NCBI GenBank assembly: GCA_910575275.1
Contig: CAJTEE010000003.1
Location: 186,001 to 250,000 of the forward strand
From: Lachnospiraceae bacterium
GTDB taxonomy: Bacteria > Bacillota > Clostridia > Lachnospirales > Lachnospiraceae
Direction of reading: 5' to 3'
DNA: 64,000 nucleotides
Shown: positions 48,914-59,256 of the stretch, one piece after another
How positions within the stretch are numbered: position 1 is the stretch's first letter
How the letters are laid out: each line of letters opens with the position of its first letter
Program-made: the position numbers and the translations under genes
The notes under the pieces: model-generated
The model's database searches: none
What the model was told of the DNA's origin: nothing
Seen by the model: only the letters and a program-made list of their open reading frames with translations

Positions 48914-51433
48914 GTGGAGCGATACAGGAAAAAGGATTTACTGCAGAAGGTGGCAGCGCTGACAGAGGCGAATGAAAAAATCGCCGGAAGAAAGACAGAG
49001 CCCGAGTTGGCGGGAGCGATCGGAGAGTTGATACAATGCCAGGAGACTGCTATACAGATAGGGACATACCTGGAGGCGGCGGCCGGGGGATATCCCTTTC
49101 TGGTAGGGCTTCTTGAAGACTATTGTGAGACTATTTACCAGATGAGTATCAGTCTTGAAGATGCAAATCGCCGCAGAAAGCTTTTCAAGAAGATCAGGAG
49201 GCTGCTTGTACAGGTGCAAAGCGGCATCGAATCCGACCTGCCGGCCGACAGGAGGGAGGTTGTATTCCTTCCATATAAAGCGAGTATGTGGGACTCGCTG
49301 GAAAGCGCGTGGAAAACGCTTGATGCGGATGCGAATACGGATGCCTATGTCATCCCGATTCCCTATTATGACAAAAAGCCGGATGGCAGCTTCGGAGAGG
49401 AGCATTATGAGGGAGAAATGTATCCCGCCTATGTTCCGATTACAAGGTATGATGCATACAAGTTTGAGGAACGCAGGCCGGATATGATTTTTATACATAA
49501 TCCGTATGATAATAACAACTTTGTCACAAGTGTGCATCCGTTTTTCTATTCGGAGAATCTGAAACGATATACGGATGAGCTGATATACATCCCCTATTTT
49601 ATTTTAGATGAGCTAGACCCGGAGGATGAAAAGACAGTGGCGGCGATGGAGCATTTCTGCATGGTCCCGGGAGTGTTGAATGCGGATAAGGTCATCGTAC
49701 AGTCAGAGAATATAAAACGATTTTATCTGAAGGCGCTCCTTGGCAATCCGGAAAGCCAAAGCGCGAAGGTCAGAAAGTATTGGGAAAATAAGATTCTGGG
49801 ACTTGGCTCTCCGAAGATTGACAAGGTGCTGCATACCAGAAAAGAGGATCTGGAAATCCCCGGCGAATGGCTGAAGATTATAGAAAAACCGGATGGAACC
49901 TGGAAAAAAATTGTTTTCTATAATACAAGCGTTGGGGCGCTTTTGCAGCATAAGGAGCAGATGATCGGTAAAATAAGGAATGTTTTACAGATCTTCAAGA
50001 GCATGCAAAAAGACGTAGCTCTGCTGTGGAGACCGCATCCTTTGACAAAGAGCACGCTTAAGTCCATGTATCCGGCCCTGCTGGAGCAATACGAAGGAAT
50101 TGTAAAGGCATATAGAAAGGAAAACTGGGGCATCTATGACGACACGGCGGACATGGACAGGGCCGTGGTGTTAAGCGACGCCTATTACGGAGATAACAGC
50201 AGCATCCTGCATCTGTATAAATTAAGGAAAAACCCTGTTTTTTTACAGAATCCGGATATCAGGGAGATGCTTGCGCATTGTGGAGACGATATGGCGGATA
50301 TCTGCCTTCATTTTGAAAACCTGTATGACGACGGAGAGTGCTTTTGGTTTACGGAGGACAGGTTTAACGCGCTTTTTAAGATGGACAAGGAGATTTGGGA
50401 AGCGGAATATGTCGGCCGTTTTCCCAATGAAGCCGATACAGGAATCCGCCTTTATGCGGAGATTGTAGGGTATGAGGATAAGCTGTATTTTACCCCGCTC
50501 TATGCGCAGGAGATCGGCGTGTATGACAAGGCGAACAGAACATTCTCTAAGATTTCATTTGCGGAATTGGAGATCGGGTTTGTAGAGGGCTCCGGAAGGG
50601 CGGCAAATTTCTATTCGGCGCATTTGATCGGAACCTGCATATATTTCATGCCGCATGAAAGAACCGCCGTGCTGAAATATGATTTGGAAAAGGATACGGT
50701 ACAGGCAATACATAGCTGGGGAAGAAAGATCACAGAAAACTATCCGTTATCTGCCCCCAGGCTGGCGTTTCAAAGCGTTTATGCAAACGGATGGATTTAT
50801 GCCCCGATAGCAGGCGGCAATCTGGTAGCGGCCTTTGACGTCGAGAAGGAGACGACGGAAATTGTGGAAACAGGCGATGAGGAAAATACGTATTTTGACG
50901 CCTGCTTATGGAAGAACCGCTTGTTTCTTGTACCGTTACAGGGGCAGGAAATAGTCGGCCTGCGGCTTTTGGATATGCAGGCAGAGAAGGTCTTTCTGGA
51001 GAAATCCAATCCGTACCAGTTCTTTTCGGTGGAGAAATGCGGGGAAAAACTGTATGCGTTCCCCTATCAACAGAAAGATATATTGGAAATTACCGTGAAT
51101 GAGGAAGGCGATATAGTTTGTGCCCCCTGTAAAATTTTAAACGATACCGAACAGACGGCTTACAGACACCCGACAGACAGCCGATACCTGAGTACGGCGG
51201 TATATTCCGATCAGTTGTTTGCATATGACAGCTTTGAAAAAAAGCTGATACGCTATACGCCGGCAACCGAGGAGTTGAAAAAAGAACCGGTTCGAATCCG
51301 TATTGATTCCCCGCACGGAAGGTGCGTGAGGGCTCTTTTAAGAAAGGCTTATTTCAAGGCCTTTGAGGAGGCCCCGATCGTATGGGAGGCCGGATGGAGG
51401 ACGCTTGGCAGCTTTTTAAAGCTCATGATTTAA
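48914..51433 (+). CDS. Large glycan-biosynthesis protein: GT-B-like transferase with C-terminal propeller-like repeats
   Basis: About 839 residues. Helical N-terminus (YRKKDLLQKVAALTEANEKI), then a transferase-like region (VFLPYKASMWDSLESAWKTL, VIPIPYYDKKPDGSFGEEHY, DMIFIHNPYDNNNFVTSVHP, LWRPHPLTKSTL, DAYYGDNSSILHLYKL) resembling CDP-glycerol glycerophosphotransferase-type enzymes. The last ~350 residues are repeating beta-rich units (DKLYFTPLYAQEIGVYD, GWIYAPIAGGNLVAAFD), probably a propeller. GTG 48914 is preferred (aagg 9 bases upstream; relatives begin at ERYRKK). ATG 48863 has no ribosome site and would include the putative guide sequence. First gene of the surface-glycan cluster; exact substrate unknown. 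Confidence 0.78.
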   Translation: MERYRKKDLLQKVAALTEANEKIAGRKTEPELAGAIGELIQCQETAIQIGTYLEAAAGGYPFLVGLLEDYCETIYQMSISLEDANRRRKLFKKIRRLLVQVQSGIESDLPADRREVVFLPYKASMWDSLESAWKTLDADANTDAYVIPIPYYDKKPDGSFGEEHYEGEMYPAYVPITRYDAYKFEERRPDMIFIHNPYDNNNFVTSVHPFFYSENLKRYTDELIYIPYFILDELDPEDEKTVAAMEHFCMVPGVLNADKVIVQSENIKRFYLKALLGNPESQSAKVRKYWENKILGLGSPKIDKVLHTRKEDLEIPGEWLKIIEKPDGTWKKIVFYNTSVGALLQHKEQMIGKIRNVLQIFKSMQKDVALLWRPHPLTKSTLKSMYPALLEQYEGIVKAYRKENWGIYDDTADMDRAVVLSDAYYGDNSSILHLYKLRKNPVFLQNPDIREMLAHCGDDMADICLHFENLYDDGECFWFTEDRFNALFKMDKEIWEAEYVGRFPNEADTGIRLYAEIVGYEDKLYFTPLYAQEIGVYDKANRTFSKISFAELEIGFVEGSGRAANFYSAHLIGTCIYFMPHERTAVLKYDLEKDTVQAIHSWGRKITENYPLSAPRLAFQSVYANGWIYAPIAGGNLVAAFDVEKETTEIVETGDEENTYFDACLWKNRLFLVPLQGQEIVGLRLLDMQAEKVFLEKSNPYQFFSVEKCGEKLYAFPYQQKDILEITVNEEGDIVCAPCKILNDTEQTAYRHPTDSRYLSTAVYSDQLFAYDSFEKKLIRYTPATEELKKEPVRIRIDSPHGRCVRALLRKAYFKAFEEAPIVWEAGWRTLGSFLKLMI

Positions 51434-52563
51434 GAAAGGAACAGATTACAAGATATATGGCAACGATAGAGCAGTTAGAAAAAGAGATTAAAACGCCACT
51501 TCCTGCCGTGCCTGCGGGAGAAGAAGCCAGTACATATTATGTGGAGATTTTGTCAGAATGCAATCTGAAGTGCGTCATGTGCGGTTTTGGGAGCCGTGAG
51601 ATATTTGAGAGAAAACGTGGAAAAATGGACATGGAGCTCTTTGGAAGGATCGTGGATGAGATCGCCAAAAGAAGTCCGCATGCGACGGTCGCTCCCTACC
51701 ATCATTGTGAGCCGTTGCTGCATCCGGAGCTTTCAAAGATGGTTCAAAGAATAAAATCGCATAATCTGATGTGCGAGGTATCCACAAACCTGAACGTTGG
51801 GAAGGGATTAAAAGAGCTCCTGGAGGCAGGGGTAGACGCATTGGATATTTCGGTCTCTGGATTTTATCAGTAAACCTACGAAAAGAATCATGTCGGCGGG
51901 GACATCGAAGAAGTAAAACGGAACCTGAAACACCTGCATGATTTAGTGCGGCAGATGAAAGCAGGCCCGCGGGTCAGCGTTTTTTATCATATGTATACGG
52001 ACAATCTGGGAGAAGACTTTGAGCGGATGAAGGAATATGTGGAAAGTCTCGGATTTTCTTTCAGTCCGAACTGGTCGCGTTCTATCTGTATGGAAATGTC
52101 GCTGAAATATTTAAGAGAAAACGGATATTCCAGGTATCATGGAGAGACCATAAAATGGTTTGACGATATGCCGCCCCTGACAGACGCATATAAAAACGGA
52201 ATCAAGCGTATGATCTACCTTCCACAAGACTATCTGGAGGGGAAATGGGGGGAGTTTTGGCTTGATGAATGTCCGATGAATGGCAGAATCATTAATATTA
52301 GATGGAACGGCAGGCTTTCTTTATGCAGCTGGACATTTGACGACCGGTCATCTGTATCGGAATATCTGACAACGCCGATCGAACAGCTATGGGAGGCAAG
52401 GCGTAGTTCCCCGATCTGTAAGGAATGTTTGGCAAATAACTGTGCGTCCTATATGAACTATTTCGACATGGATGGCATAGACCAAGCTGCAAGAAACAGA
52501 CTTTCGCCAGACCTGGCATCGAACAGAAAATTTTTTGGGGATAACGAGACGGCAGCGCCGTAG
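51382..52563 (+). pseudogene. Radical SAM/SPASM protein with an in-frame TAA stop
   Basis: The frame encodes a ~393-residue radical SAM enzyme: YVEILSECNLKCVMCGFGSR with the CxxxCxxC cluster site, HHCEPLLHPELSKMVQRIKS, and a C-terminal SPASM-like cysteine set (CPMNGRIINIRWNGRLSLCS, CKECLANNCASY). TAA at 51871-51873 interrupts it after DISVSGFYQ, and the same frame resumes TYEKNHVGGDIEEVKRNLKH and runs to 52563. Relatives have Glu there, so GAA to TAA explains it. The start is ATG 51382 or 51394 (gggagg between), overlapping the upstream gene. Possibly a recent null or sequence error; otherwise a surface-glycan modifying enzyme. Confidence 0.8.
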
Positions 52564-52604
52564 GGATATGAGGGACAAAAAAGCCTATTAAGAGAGGAAA
52601 CGGA

Positions 52605-53639
52605 ATGAAAGCAGTGCTATATGGGGCGGGACGAAGACTGGAAGACTTCTTCGGCCAGTGCCTGTATTTGAAATACTTGGATATTTTGTTTATTGCGGAC
52701 AAGGACCGCAGCAAGTGGGGAAAGAATTATTTTGGATATGAGGTCTGTCCGCCAGATCGGCTAAAGGAACGTGAATGGGAAAAGGTACTTGTCATTCCGG
52801 ATGCGTTTCCGGATATCTACAAACAATTACGTAGAGAGTATGGGTTTGAGGAAACAGATATGATGAGGCCGGAAGAACTGATCGTACCGGAAACCTGTAA
52901 TCTGGGAAGCATAGAATTAGCCTGCAAACAGGATGATGCATACGATATAAGGGACATCGTACCCTCAAAGGTCATTGCACATAACAGACTGGAACAGTTT
53001 TTCTTTTTTGAAAAGCACAGAATTATTTGGAAATGGTGGCATTACTTTGAGATCTATCACAGACATTTTGAAAAGTATACGGGTAAAAGTGTACGCGTGC
53101 TGGAAATAGGCGTTTATAAGGGAGGTTCTTTGCAGATGTGGAAGGACTATTTTGGAAGCGGTGCAAGGATTGTTGGAATTGATATCGACCCCGCATGTAA
53201 GGGCTATGAGGAGGAACATATAAATGTCTGCATCGGTTCCCAGGAAGATGAAGCGTTTTTAAAGAAAGTGTCGGATCTGTACGGGCCGTTTGACATCATA
53301 ATTGATGATGGGGGCCATCAGGTCAGGCACCAGATCAAAAGCTTTGAGGTCTTGTTCCCTCTGCTGGAATTTGGCGGGGTCTATCTGGTTGAAGATATAC
53401 ACTCATCCTACTGGCCTGATTTTGGAGGGATGCCATATAAGCCGGGCAGCTATATAGAATACAGTAAAAATTTTATTGACTGCCTGCATTTGCAGCATAT
53501 GGGCCAGGAGTTTCATTCCGTAATGCCAGAGTATGCGGGGGATATAGGTGCCTGTCATTATTATGACAGTGTCCTTGTAGTGGATAAAAAATTCCGGGGT
53601 CGTTCTCTGACGACTATGAGCGGAGAAAATGTTGGATGA
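52605..53639 (+). CDS. SAM-dependent methyltransferase with N-terminal Rossmann-like domain
   Basis: A 344-residue protein in two parts. Residues ~1-105 form a small nucleotide-binding-like fold (KAVLYGAGRRLEDFF, LDILFIADKDRSKWGKNYFG, EKVLVIPDAFPDIYKQL) also attached to other proteins of this cluster. Residues ~140-335 are a methyltransferase of the sugar/macrolide O-methyltransferase type (VRVLEIGVYKGGSLQMWKDY, IVGIDIDPACKGYEEEH, FDIIIDDGGHQVRHQIKSFE, YLVEDIHSSYWPDFGG). It may methylate a sugar of the surface glycan. Start ATG 52605 follows agagaggaaacgg; the stop overlaps the next start. Confidence 0.82.
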   Translation: MKAVLYGAGRRLEDFFGQCLYLKYLDILFIADKDRSKWGKNYFGYEVCPPDRLKEREWEKVLVIPDAFPDIYKQLRREYGFEETDMMRPEELIVPETCNLGSIELACKQDDAYDIRDIVPSKVIAHNRLEQFFFFEKHRIIWKWWHYFEIYHRHFEKYTGKSVRVLEIGVYKGGSLQMWKDYFGSGARIVGIDIDPACKGYEEEHINVCIGSQEDEAFLKKVSDLYGPFDIIIDDGGHQVRHQIKSFEVLFPLLEFGGVYLVEDIHSSYWPDFGGMPYKPGSYIEYSKNFIDCLHLQHMGQEFHSVMPEYAGDIGACHYYDSVLVVDKKFRGRSLTTMSGENVG

Positions 53640-55159
53640 ATCAGGTTATGGATACAAATCATACAATAAAATTTTCTGTTCTGATTCCGACAAGGGATAG
53701 GCTGGAGCTGTTGAAGACCGCTGTAGCCAGCGTACGGAATCAGACGTATGAGAACTGGGAATTGGTGATCGTGGATAACTGCAGCGAGGAGAATGTGGGC
53801 GGCTATGTGACCTCTTTTGCCGACAGCCGGATCGTTTTTTACAGGCAGCCCGAGACGGTAAGCGTTACAAAAAACTGGAATACGGCGAATGACCTGGCGT
53901 CGGGGGATTACAGGATCATGCTTGGAGACGACGACGCGTTATTGCCCGAGGCGCTGGAAATTCTTGCGAGACGGATCGCGCATGGGTATCCGGAGATTAT
54001 TGGCTTCCTGGCATACGAGTATCTGCAGCCCAACGTCGATCCCAAAAACAGAGAAGGAAACGTTGCGTTAAGCAGCCCGCTTCCTCTGGATGACGATACA
54101 GAGGAAATGCAGCTATCTATGAGCTGGAGAAGGGGGCTTATCGAAAGATGCTTTTCCTTTGAGCAGGCGATCGGGTACAATATGCAGTTTTACTGCTACA
54201 GCAGCAAGCTGGTGCGGCGCCTGGAACGCTATGGCGCTTTCTACGAGCCGCCCTATCCGGATTACTATACGACGGGTATGGCCATGCTTTTGGCGGAAAC
54301 GTTTCTATACATTCCCGAGGTGATTACCGTGATCGGAATCACGCCGAAATCCTATGGCTGCTATTACAGGAACAACATAGAAAAAGAAGGGATGAAGTTC
54401 CACAAGGAGGAAAATTTTCGGTCGCTTGCGCCGCTGTCCGTGAGAGAAAAGCTGTGCAGTGTGGATGAAATGGACACGGCAGCGTTTGCGACCTTTGCGC
54501 TGGCGGCCCAAAGGCTGAAAATGCCATGTCTGAGCCTGATGGGATACTATAGGGCGGTTCTTAAAAGAGAGGCCGTGTATCGGGGAATAAAGGAGCTTCA
54601 TGCCTTGGTGGAGCGGGAAATGGCGGCGCATGTAACGGAAGCGGAAAAGAATGCGTTGTATGAATACACTGAGGAGCTGAAACAACCAGGCGGAAACTCC
54701 CCGGCAGCAATCGGGGAAAAGCCGGTCAGTTTTGCCTCTTTAACCGATTTGTTAAAAAACGTGGAGCTGGTGGAGCGCATACTGTGGGAACGCAGGGACA
54801 GGCAGTATGCGGATATTGCCGAGTGGCTTGAAACGGAGGGACTTGACACAATAACCGATTATTTTGCGGGGAGAAGTATACGGATCTGGGGGGCATACCC
54901 GAGGGGGATCTATCTAAAACAAAAGCTGAGAAAGGCCGGCTTCCGGGTAAACGGGTTTATAGACCGAAAGGCGCAGGAGGACGGTTTTACAGAAAAAACC
55001 TTTGCAGAAAAGACGGTTCTGTCTCCGGAGACGGCTCTTAGCAGGAAAAGAGAGGAGTACATTGTGCTTCCACTCCTTTGCATGCATAAGGAGATCCTTG
55101 AGCGGCTGGAGCAATATGGGTACGAGGCGAAACGGGATTTTTTGTATATGGGGCTTTGA
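53636..55159 (+). CDS. Family 2 glycosyltransferase with C-terminal Rossmann-like domain
   Basis: A 507-residue protein. GT-A domain at the N-terminus: FSVLIPTRDRLELLKTAVAS, WELVIVDNCSEENVGGYV, YRIMLGDDDALLPEALEIL with the DDD metal motif. The C-terminal ~100 residues (SIRIWGAYPRGIYLKQKLRK, AGFRVNGFIDRKAQEDG, EYIVLPLLCMHKEILERLEQ) match the Rossmann-like module seen elsewhere in the cluster. No membrane segments. It likely adds a sugar to the lipid-linked or cell-wall glycan. ATG 53636 overlaps the upstream stop (ATGA). Confidence 0.88.
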   Translation: MNQVMDTNHTIKFSVLIPTRDRLELLKTAVASVRNQTYENWELVIVDNCSEENVGGYVTSFADSRIVFYRQPETVSVTKNWNTANDLASGDYRIMLGDDDALLPEALEILARRIAHGYPEIIGFLAYEYLQPNVDPKNREGNVALSSPLPLDDDTEEMQLSMSWRRGLIERCFSFEQAIGYNMQFYCYSSKLVRRLERYGAFYEPPYPDYYTTGMAMLLAETFLYIPEVITVIGITPKSYGCYYRNNIEKEGMKFHKEENFRSLAPLSVREKLCSVDEMDTAAFATFALAAQRLKMPCLSLMGYYRAVLKREAVYRGIKELHALVEREMAAHVTEAEKNALYEYTEELKQPGGNSPAAIGEKPVSFASLTDLLKNVELVERILWERRDRQYADIAEWLETEGLDTITDYFAGRSIRIWGAYPRGIYLKQKLRKAGFRVNGFIDRKAQEDGFTEKTFAEKTVLSPETALSRKREEYIVLPLLCMHKEILERLEQYGYEAKRDFLYMGL

Positions 55160-55182
55160 CGGGAAGCGAAAGGGGAAAATAA

Positions 55183-57105
55183 ATGAAACGACTCTGTATT
55201 TTACAGGTATGTCCGCTGGAGAGAGAACTGAAACAGTATGTTTATTACCTGGCTGAAAAATTACAGGAAATTTCTGATTCCATGGTGATTGTGGCAAACG
55301 GGGGTGTAAAGGACTGCGACAGGCGGAGTTTAAGGAAAATGCATCTGAACGTGTATGAGCGTCCGGATGCCGGCTTTGACTGTGGGGCGTTTAAAGACAC
55401 GCTGGAGAATTATTTGACATGGAAGCGTGTGCATGAATATGACGAGCTGATTCTGGTGAACGATTCGTGCTATGGGCCGATTTTTCCTCTTGATGAAATG
55501 TTTCATGAAATGGATACGGAGCGGGCTGATTTGGACTTTTGGACGGTTACGGAGCAGCCGGCCTTCGGGAAAATGCCCTCTTGTGAGGAAAGTATCCCTT
55601 ATCATGTGCAGCCGTATTTCGCGGTTATCCGGAAAAGGCTGTTGCATAGCCCAGATTTTTCGGATTTCTGGCGAAGCTTAACGGTGCCGAAAAAATATTG
55701 GGAAGCAATTGAGAACTATGAGCTGAAATTTGCCGCATTTTTTGCGGGACGAGGTTACAGAGGCGGAGCTTATGTGGACTATACCCGGTTTTATAAAAGC
55801 GATGAAGAAAAGTCTTCCTATATCCTGTTTGACATATGCCGCTTGCTTAGAGAGGAAAGATGTCCGTTCCTCAAAAGAAGATCATTTAAGCATTCGCAGG
55901 CAGATATATTGAAGATGAATGCAGGTGAAACTGCGAGGAGAGCGCTGGATTATGTGTGGACGTATACGGCGTATCCGGTTGAGTTGATTTGGGAAGATCT
56001 GGTACAAGAGCTTTCGCCAAAGACATTGCATTTAACACTACATCTGGATTATATTGTTGGTTCACGCCATCAGCCTGTCATGGGCGAAACGCCTTCGAGG
56101 CTGAAAGTATTTGTCTATGTCCGGGATATGGACTTTGCGCAGGCATGTCAAAAACGGCTGAACGTCCTGCCGTCCGGCACAGAGGTATATATATATTCAG
56201 AAAGGGAGAAAATCAAGAAGTTTTTTGACGATAATACGGATACGGGCAGATGGAAGATAATAGATTCAAGGAAAGGAGAATGGGCAGAGAAGCTGCGTTT
56301 GGAAGAATCTGATTATGTATGTTTCATCATTGATGATACGGACGCAATCATATTTCCTTACTATGGAGCCAAGCTTTCGTATATAGAGAGCATATGGGAT
56401 CATATGTGGTTTGATTCTGCCTATGCGGAAAATGTCGTTTCTGTTTTTGAAAGGGAAAAGAGATTAGGGCTTTTGACGCCACCGGAGCCTTATTTCTCTG
56501 CCTTTTTCACCAGAAGCTTTGGGGCCAAATCTTCGGATGAGATATTTACATCAAATCATACATTCTGGCTTCGTACGGCGGCGATAAAGGATTTTTTGTC
56601 AGACCCTTTCAAGGGAGATCGGCCGTTTCTGGGAACCGTTTTGCCGGAAGTGGTGAGGAAGGCAGGGTTTTACAGTGGGATTTTGATGGAAGAACACTGG
56701 GTGCCCGTGTTTACAACGAATTATTACTATATGCTGGAGAGGCTTACAAAAAATGTTGTGAACGACATCTCATGCACTGGTGAAGGCGCAGAGTTCTTTT
56801 ATGCTAATCCTGAAATTTTCCATTTCTGTCATAAGTATAAAAAGATCTATATTTATGGGGCTGGAATGTTCGGACATCACTGTCTAAATTATCTGAGCCA
56901 AAACGAGATCGAGTTCAAAGGGTTTGTTGTATCAGACGGGCAGAAAGAAAAAAATTACGACGCATGGCCGATTTACGAACTGAGTGAAATTGAGCTTGGT
57001 CCGGATGAGGGAATCATAGTCGGCGTCGGGAAGGAACATGTAAGAGTTATCGAAAACGAATTAAAGAGAAGGAAGATCAGTCGGTTTGTCAGATATATGG
57101 ACTGA
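55183..57105 (+). CDS. RgpF-like rhamnan synthesis protein 1
   Basis: A 640-residue protein. The N-terminal ~270 residues match RgpF (PF05045): LCILQVCPLERELKQYVYYL, ERPDAGFDCGAFKDTLENYL, ELILVNDSCYGPIFPLDEMF, YHVQPYFAVIRKRLLHSPDF. A central domain follows (VFVYVRDMDFAQACQKRLNV ... LGLLTPPEPYFSAFF ... TFWLRTAAIKDFL), then the C-terminal Rossmann-like module (IYIYGAGMFGHHCLNYLSQN, GIIVGVGKEHVRVIENELKR). RgpF proteins are glycosyltransferases for rhamnose polymers of cell walls. ATG 55183 with aaaggggaaaa upstream. Confidence 0.88.
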   Translation: MKRLCILQVCPLERELKQYVYYLAEKLQEISDSMVIVANGGVKDCDRRSLRKMHLNVYERPDAGFDCGAFKDTLENYLTWKRVHEYDELILVNDSCYGPIFPLDEMFHEMDTERADLDFWTVTEQPAFGKMPSCEESIPYHVQPYFAVIRKRLLHSPDFSDFWRSLTVPKKYWEAIENYELKFAAFFAGRGYRGGAYVDYTRFYKSDEEKSSYILFDICRLLREERCPFLKRRSFKHSQADILKMNAGETARRALDYVWTYTAYPVELIWEDLVQELSPKTLHLTLHLDYIVGSRHQPVMGETPSRLKVFVYVRDMDFAQACQKRLNVLPSGTEVYIYSEREKIKKFFDDNTDTGRWKIIDSRKGEWAEKLRLEESDYVCFIIDDTDAIIFPYYGAKLSYIESIWDHMWFDSAYAENVVSVFEREKRLGLLTPPEPYFSAFFTRSFGAKSSDEIFTSNHTFWLRTAAIKDFLSDPFKGDRPFLGTVLPEVVRKAGFYSGILMEEHWVPVFTTNYYYMLERLTKNVVNDISCTGEGAEFFYANPEIFHFCHKYKKIYIYGAGMFGHHCLNYLSQNEIEFKGFVVSDGQKEKNYDAWPIYELSEIELGPDEGIIVGVGKEHVRVIENELKRRKISRFVRYMD

Positions 57106-57174
57106 GGCGTGCGGATTGAGAAAAAGGCACAAAAATATAAAGAAGGCATGTATGGTTACCAAGGAGAGTGGAGC

Positions 57175-59241
57175 ATGAAGCGGATAGCAGTATTCGTTAT
57201 ATATGATAATGACGGTATTTTATATGAATATCGTCTACATGTTTTGAAAGAATTAAGGACAGTAGCAGATCAGGTAATTGTGATATGCAGTTGTCCTATG
57301 GATCCGACTAGCAGTACAATCCTGCGTCAAATGGCAGATGAAGTTTTTTTCAGAATGAACAGAGGTTATGATACGTTCGCTTATAAATATGCCCTGGAGG
57401 AAGCAATAGGCTGGGTAAAGCTACAGGACTATGATGAGTTACTGTTGGTGGATGATTCGTTTTACGGCCCGTTTTGGCCAATGAAGGACATTATAGGGAA
57501 TATGGAGGGAGTAAATGCTGACTTTTGGGGGATTACAGCACAGCCTCCCATGATAAATACATTGGGGAGCGCCTGGATTGACAACGAAATTCCTTATCAT
57601 ATTCAGACTTATTTTATAGCGGTCAGGGCAGGGCTTTTACACGCGCCTATTTTCCGGCAATTTTGGGATACCTTGAAAATGATAAATGGATTTGCAGATG
57701 CTGTGACGGAATTTGAACTGCGATTTACGGAGTTTTTTCAGAAAGCCGGTTTCCAGGCCGCCACTTATGTTGATTGCACCTGTATGGAACAGGAGGAAAC
57801 GCAAAACAGAATTCCATATATTATATATGAGCCATATGAGATGATAAAAAAGTATCATTGCCCCATCATAAAAAGAAAGTGTTTTACGATACATTATCAG
57901 GATATTTTGCAGTATTCAATTGGACAGGATGCAGCCCGGGCACTGAGATTCCTTTCCGATCATACAAATTATGACACAAAAATGATATGGAACCATCTCA
58001 TTCGGACTGTCGAACCGGGAAATCTATGGCAGGCGTTGCAGCTTAGTTTTGTTTTGCCGTCAGAATGTACTTCGGAAAGGGACAGAAGCGAGACCTGTAA
58101 GGCAGCTGTGATTGCACATATTAACTATCCGGAACTATTGGAAGAATGTTTTTCTTATCTATGTCGGGTTCCTGCAAAGATTGATTTATACATAACAACA
58201 AAATCCTTAGAGATCAAAGAAAAGCTGGAAGAAAAATTTTATTCGCAGAGCCGTTTAAACGCCGAGGTACGCATGATCGGAGATCGCGGCAGAGAAATCA
58301 GAGGAATGCTGATCGAGTGTGCGGATGTGTTTCGCAGATATGAGTATGTAGGCTATGTGCACGATAAACGGACAGTCAGAAATGAAAGGGACGTAAAAAT
58401 CGGAGAAATATACCGTTCTTTACTGTGGGAAAATACACTAAAAAGCGGCGCATACATCAACAATGTACTGGCATTGTTTGAGAAAAATGAACATATTGGT
58501 CTTTTGGCGCCCCCGGAACCATATCATTGGAAATATTTTAGAAATTTAGGTCAGGAATGGACACAAAATTACAGTATAACACGTGAATTGGCAGATCGTT
58601 TGAAGCTGCAATGCATTTTGAAAGGAAATTGCCCGCCGTTTATCCTGGGAACGACATTCTGGTGTCGCAGTAAAGCGCTGACGCCCTTGATTGAGTTTGG
58701 CTTTTCAGAGGATGATTTTGAGGGAGAACCGATGGCATTGGATGGGACGATTAATCATGCTATAGAAAGAATTTTTCAATATGTGGCTCAGAGCCAGGGG
58801 TATGCTTCCGGGATCATGATGAATGATATGTTTGCCTCCGATTATTTTGAAGATTATCGCAGCATGTTGGCTGGAGTCCTTTCAGAATACAGAGGAACGG
58901 GAAAGTATTGCACGTTTAAGGATTGCATAAAATTTGCCAATATAGAGGCATTGATGGAATTCTGTGGCAAATATGAGAAGCTGTATATATATGGAATGGG
59001 GCATTATGCCTCTGTCATGACGGATGTGCTGAAGGAGTGTAAAGTTAAATGGCACGGCTATATTGTGTCGGAAGGGCACAGGACGAGGGAAAGCTGGGAG
59101 GACAGACCTGTCTATACGCTGTCTGAAATGGAACATGAGCGTGAGGAGGCAGGGATCATTCTGGGACTTGATAAGAGCCACCAAATGGAGGTTCTTCCGG
59201 TATTGAAAGAGAAAAAGTTTAAAAATATTTACAAGATGTAA
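57175..59241 (+). CDS. RgpF-like rhamnan synthesis protein 2
   Basis: A 688-residue paralogue: IAVFVIYDNDGILYEYRLHV, FRMNRGYDTFAYKYALEEAI, ELLLVDDSFYGPFWPMKDII, YHIQTYFIAVRAGLLHAPIF; central domain AAVIAHINYPELLEECFSYL, HIGLLAPPEPYHWKYF, GTTFWCRSKALTPLIEFGF; C-terminal YIYGMGHYASVMTDVLKE. Start ATG 57175 is chosen (aaggagag upstream), not the GTG at 57109. The DNA is visibly more AT-rich than its flanks, as is 59257-60375, suggesting a different origin from the genes around it. Confidence 0.88.
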   Translation: MKRIAVFVIYDNDGILYEYRLHVLKELRTVADQVIVICSCPMDPTSSTILRQMADEVFFRMNRGYDTFAYKYALEEAIGWVKLQDYDELLLVDDSFYGPFWPMKDIIGNMEGVNADFWGITAQPPMINTLGSAWIDNEIPYHIQTYFIAVRAGLLHAPIFRQFWDTLKMINGFADAVTEFELRFTEFFQKAGFQAATYVDCTCMEQEETQNRIPYIIYEPYEMIKKYHCPIIKRKCFTIHYQDILQYSIGQDAARALRFLSDHTNYDTKMIWNHLIRTVEPGNLWQALQLSFVLPSECTSERDRSETCKAAVIAHINYPELLEECFSYLCRVPAKIDLYITTKSLEIKEKLEEKFYSQSRLNAEVRMIGDRGREIRGMLIECADVFRRYEYVGYVHDKRTVRNERDVKIGEIYRSLLWENTLKSGAYINNVLALFEKNEHIGLLAPPEPYHWKYFRNLGQEWTQNYSITRELADRLKLQCILKGNCPPFILGTTFWCRSKALTPLIEFGFSEDDFEGEPMALDGTINHAIERIFQYVAQSQGYASGIMMNDMFASDYFEDYRSMLAGVLSEYRGTGKYCTFKDCIKFANIEALMEFCGKYEKLYIYGMGHYASVMTDVLKECKVKWHGYIVSEGHRTRESWEDRPVYTLSEMEHEREEAGIILGLDKSHQMEVLPVLKEKKFKNIYKM

Positions 59242-59256
59242 GCAGGGGAAGGGAAA

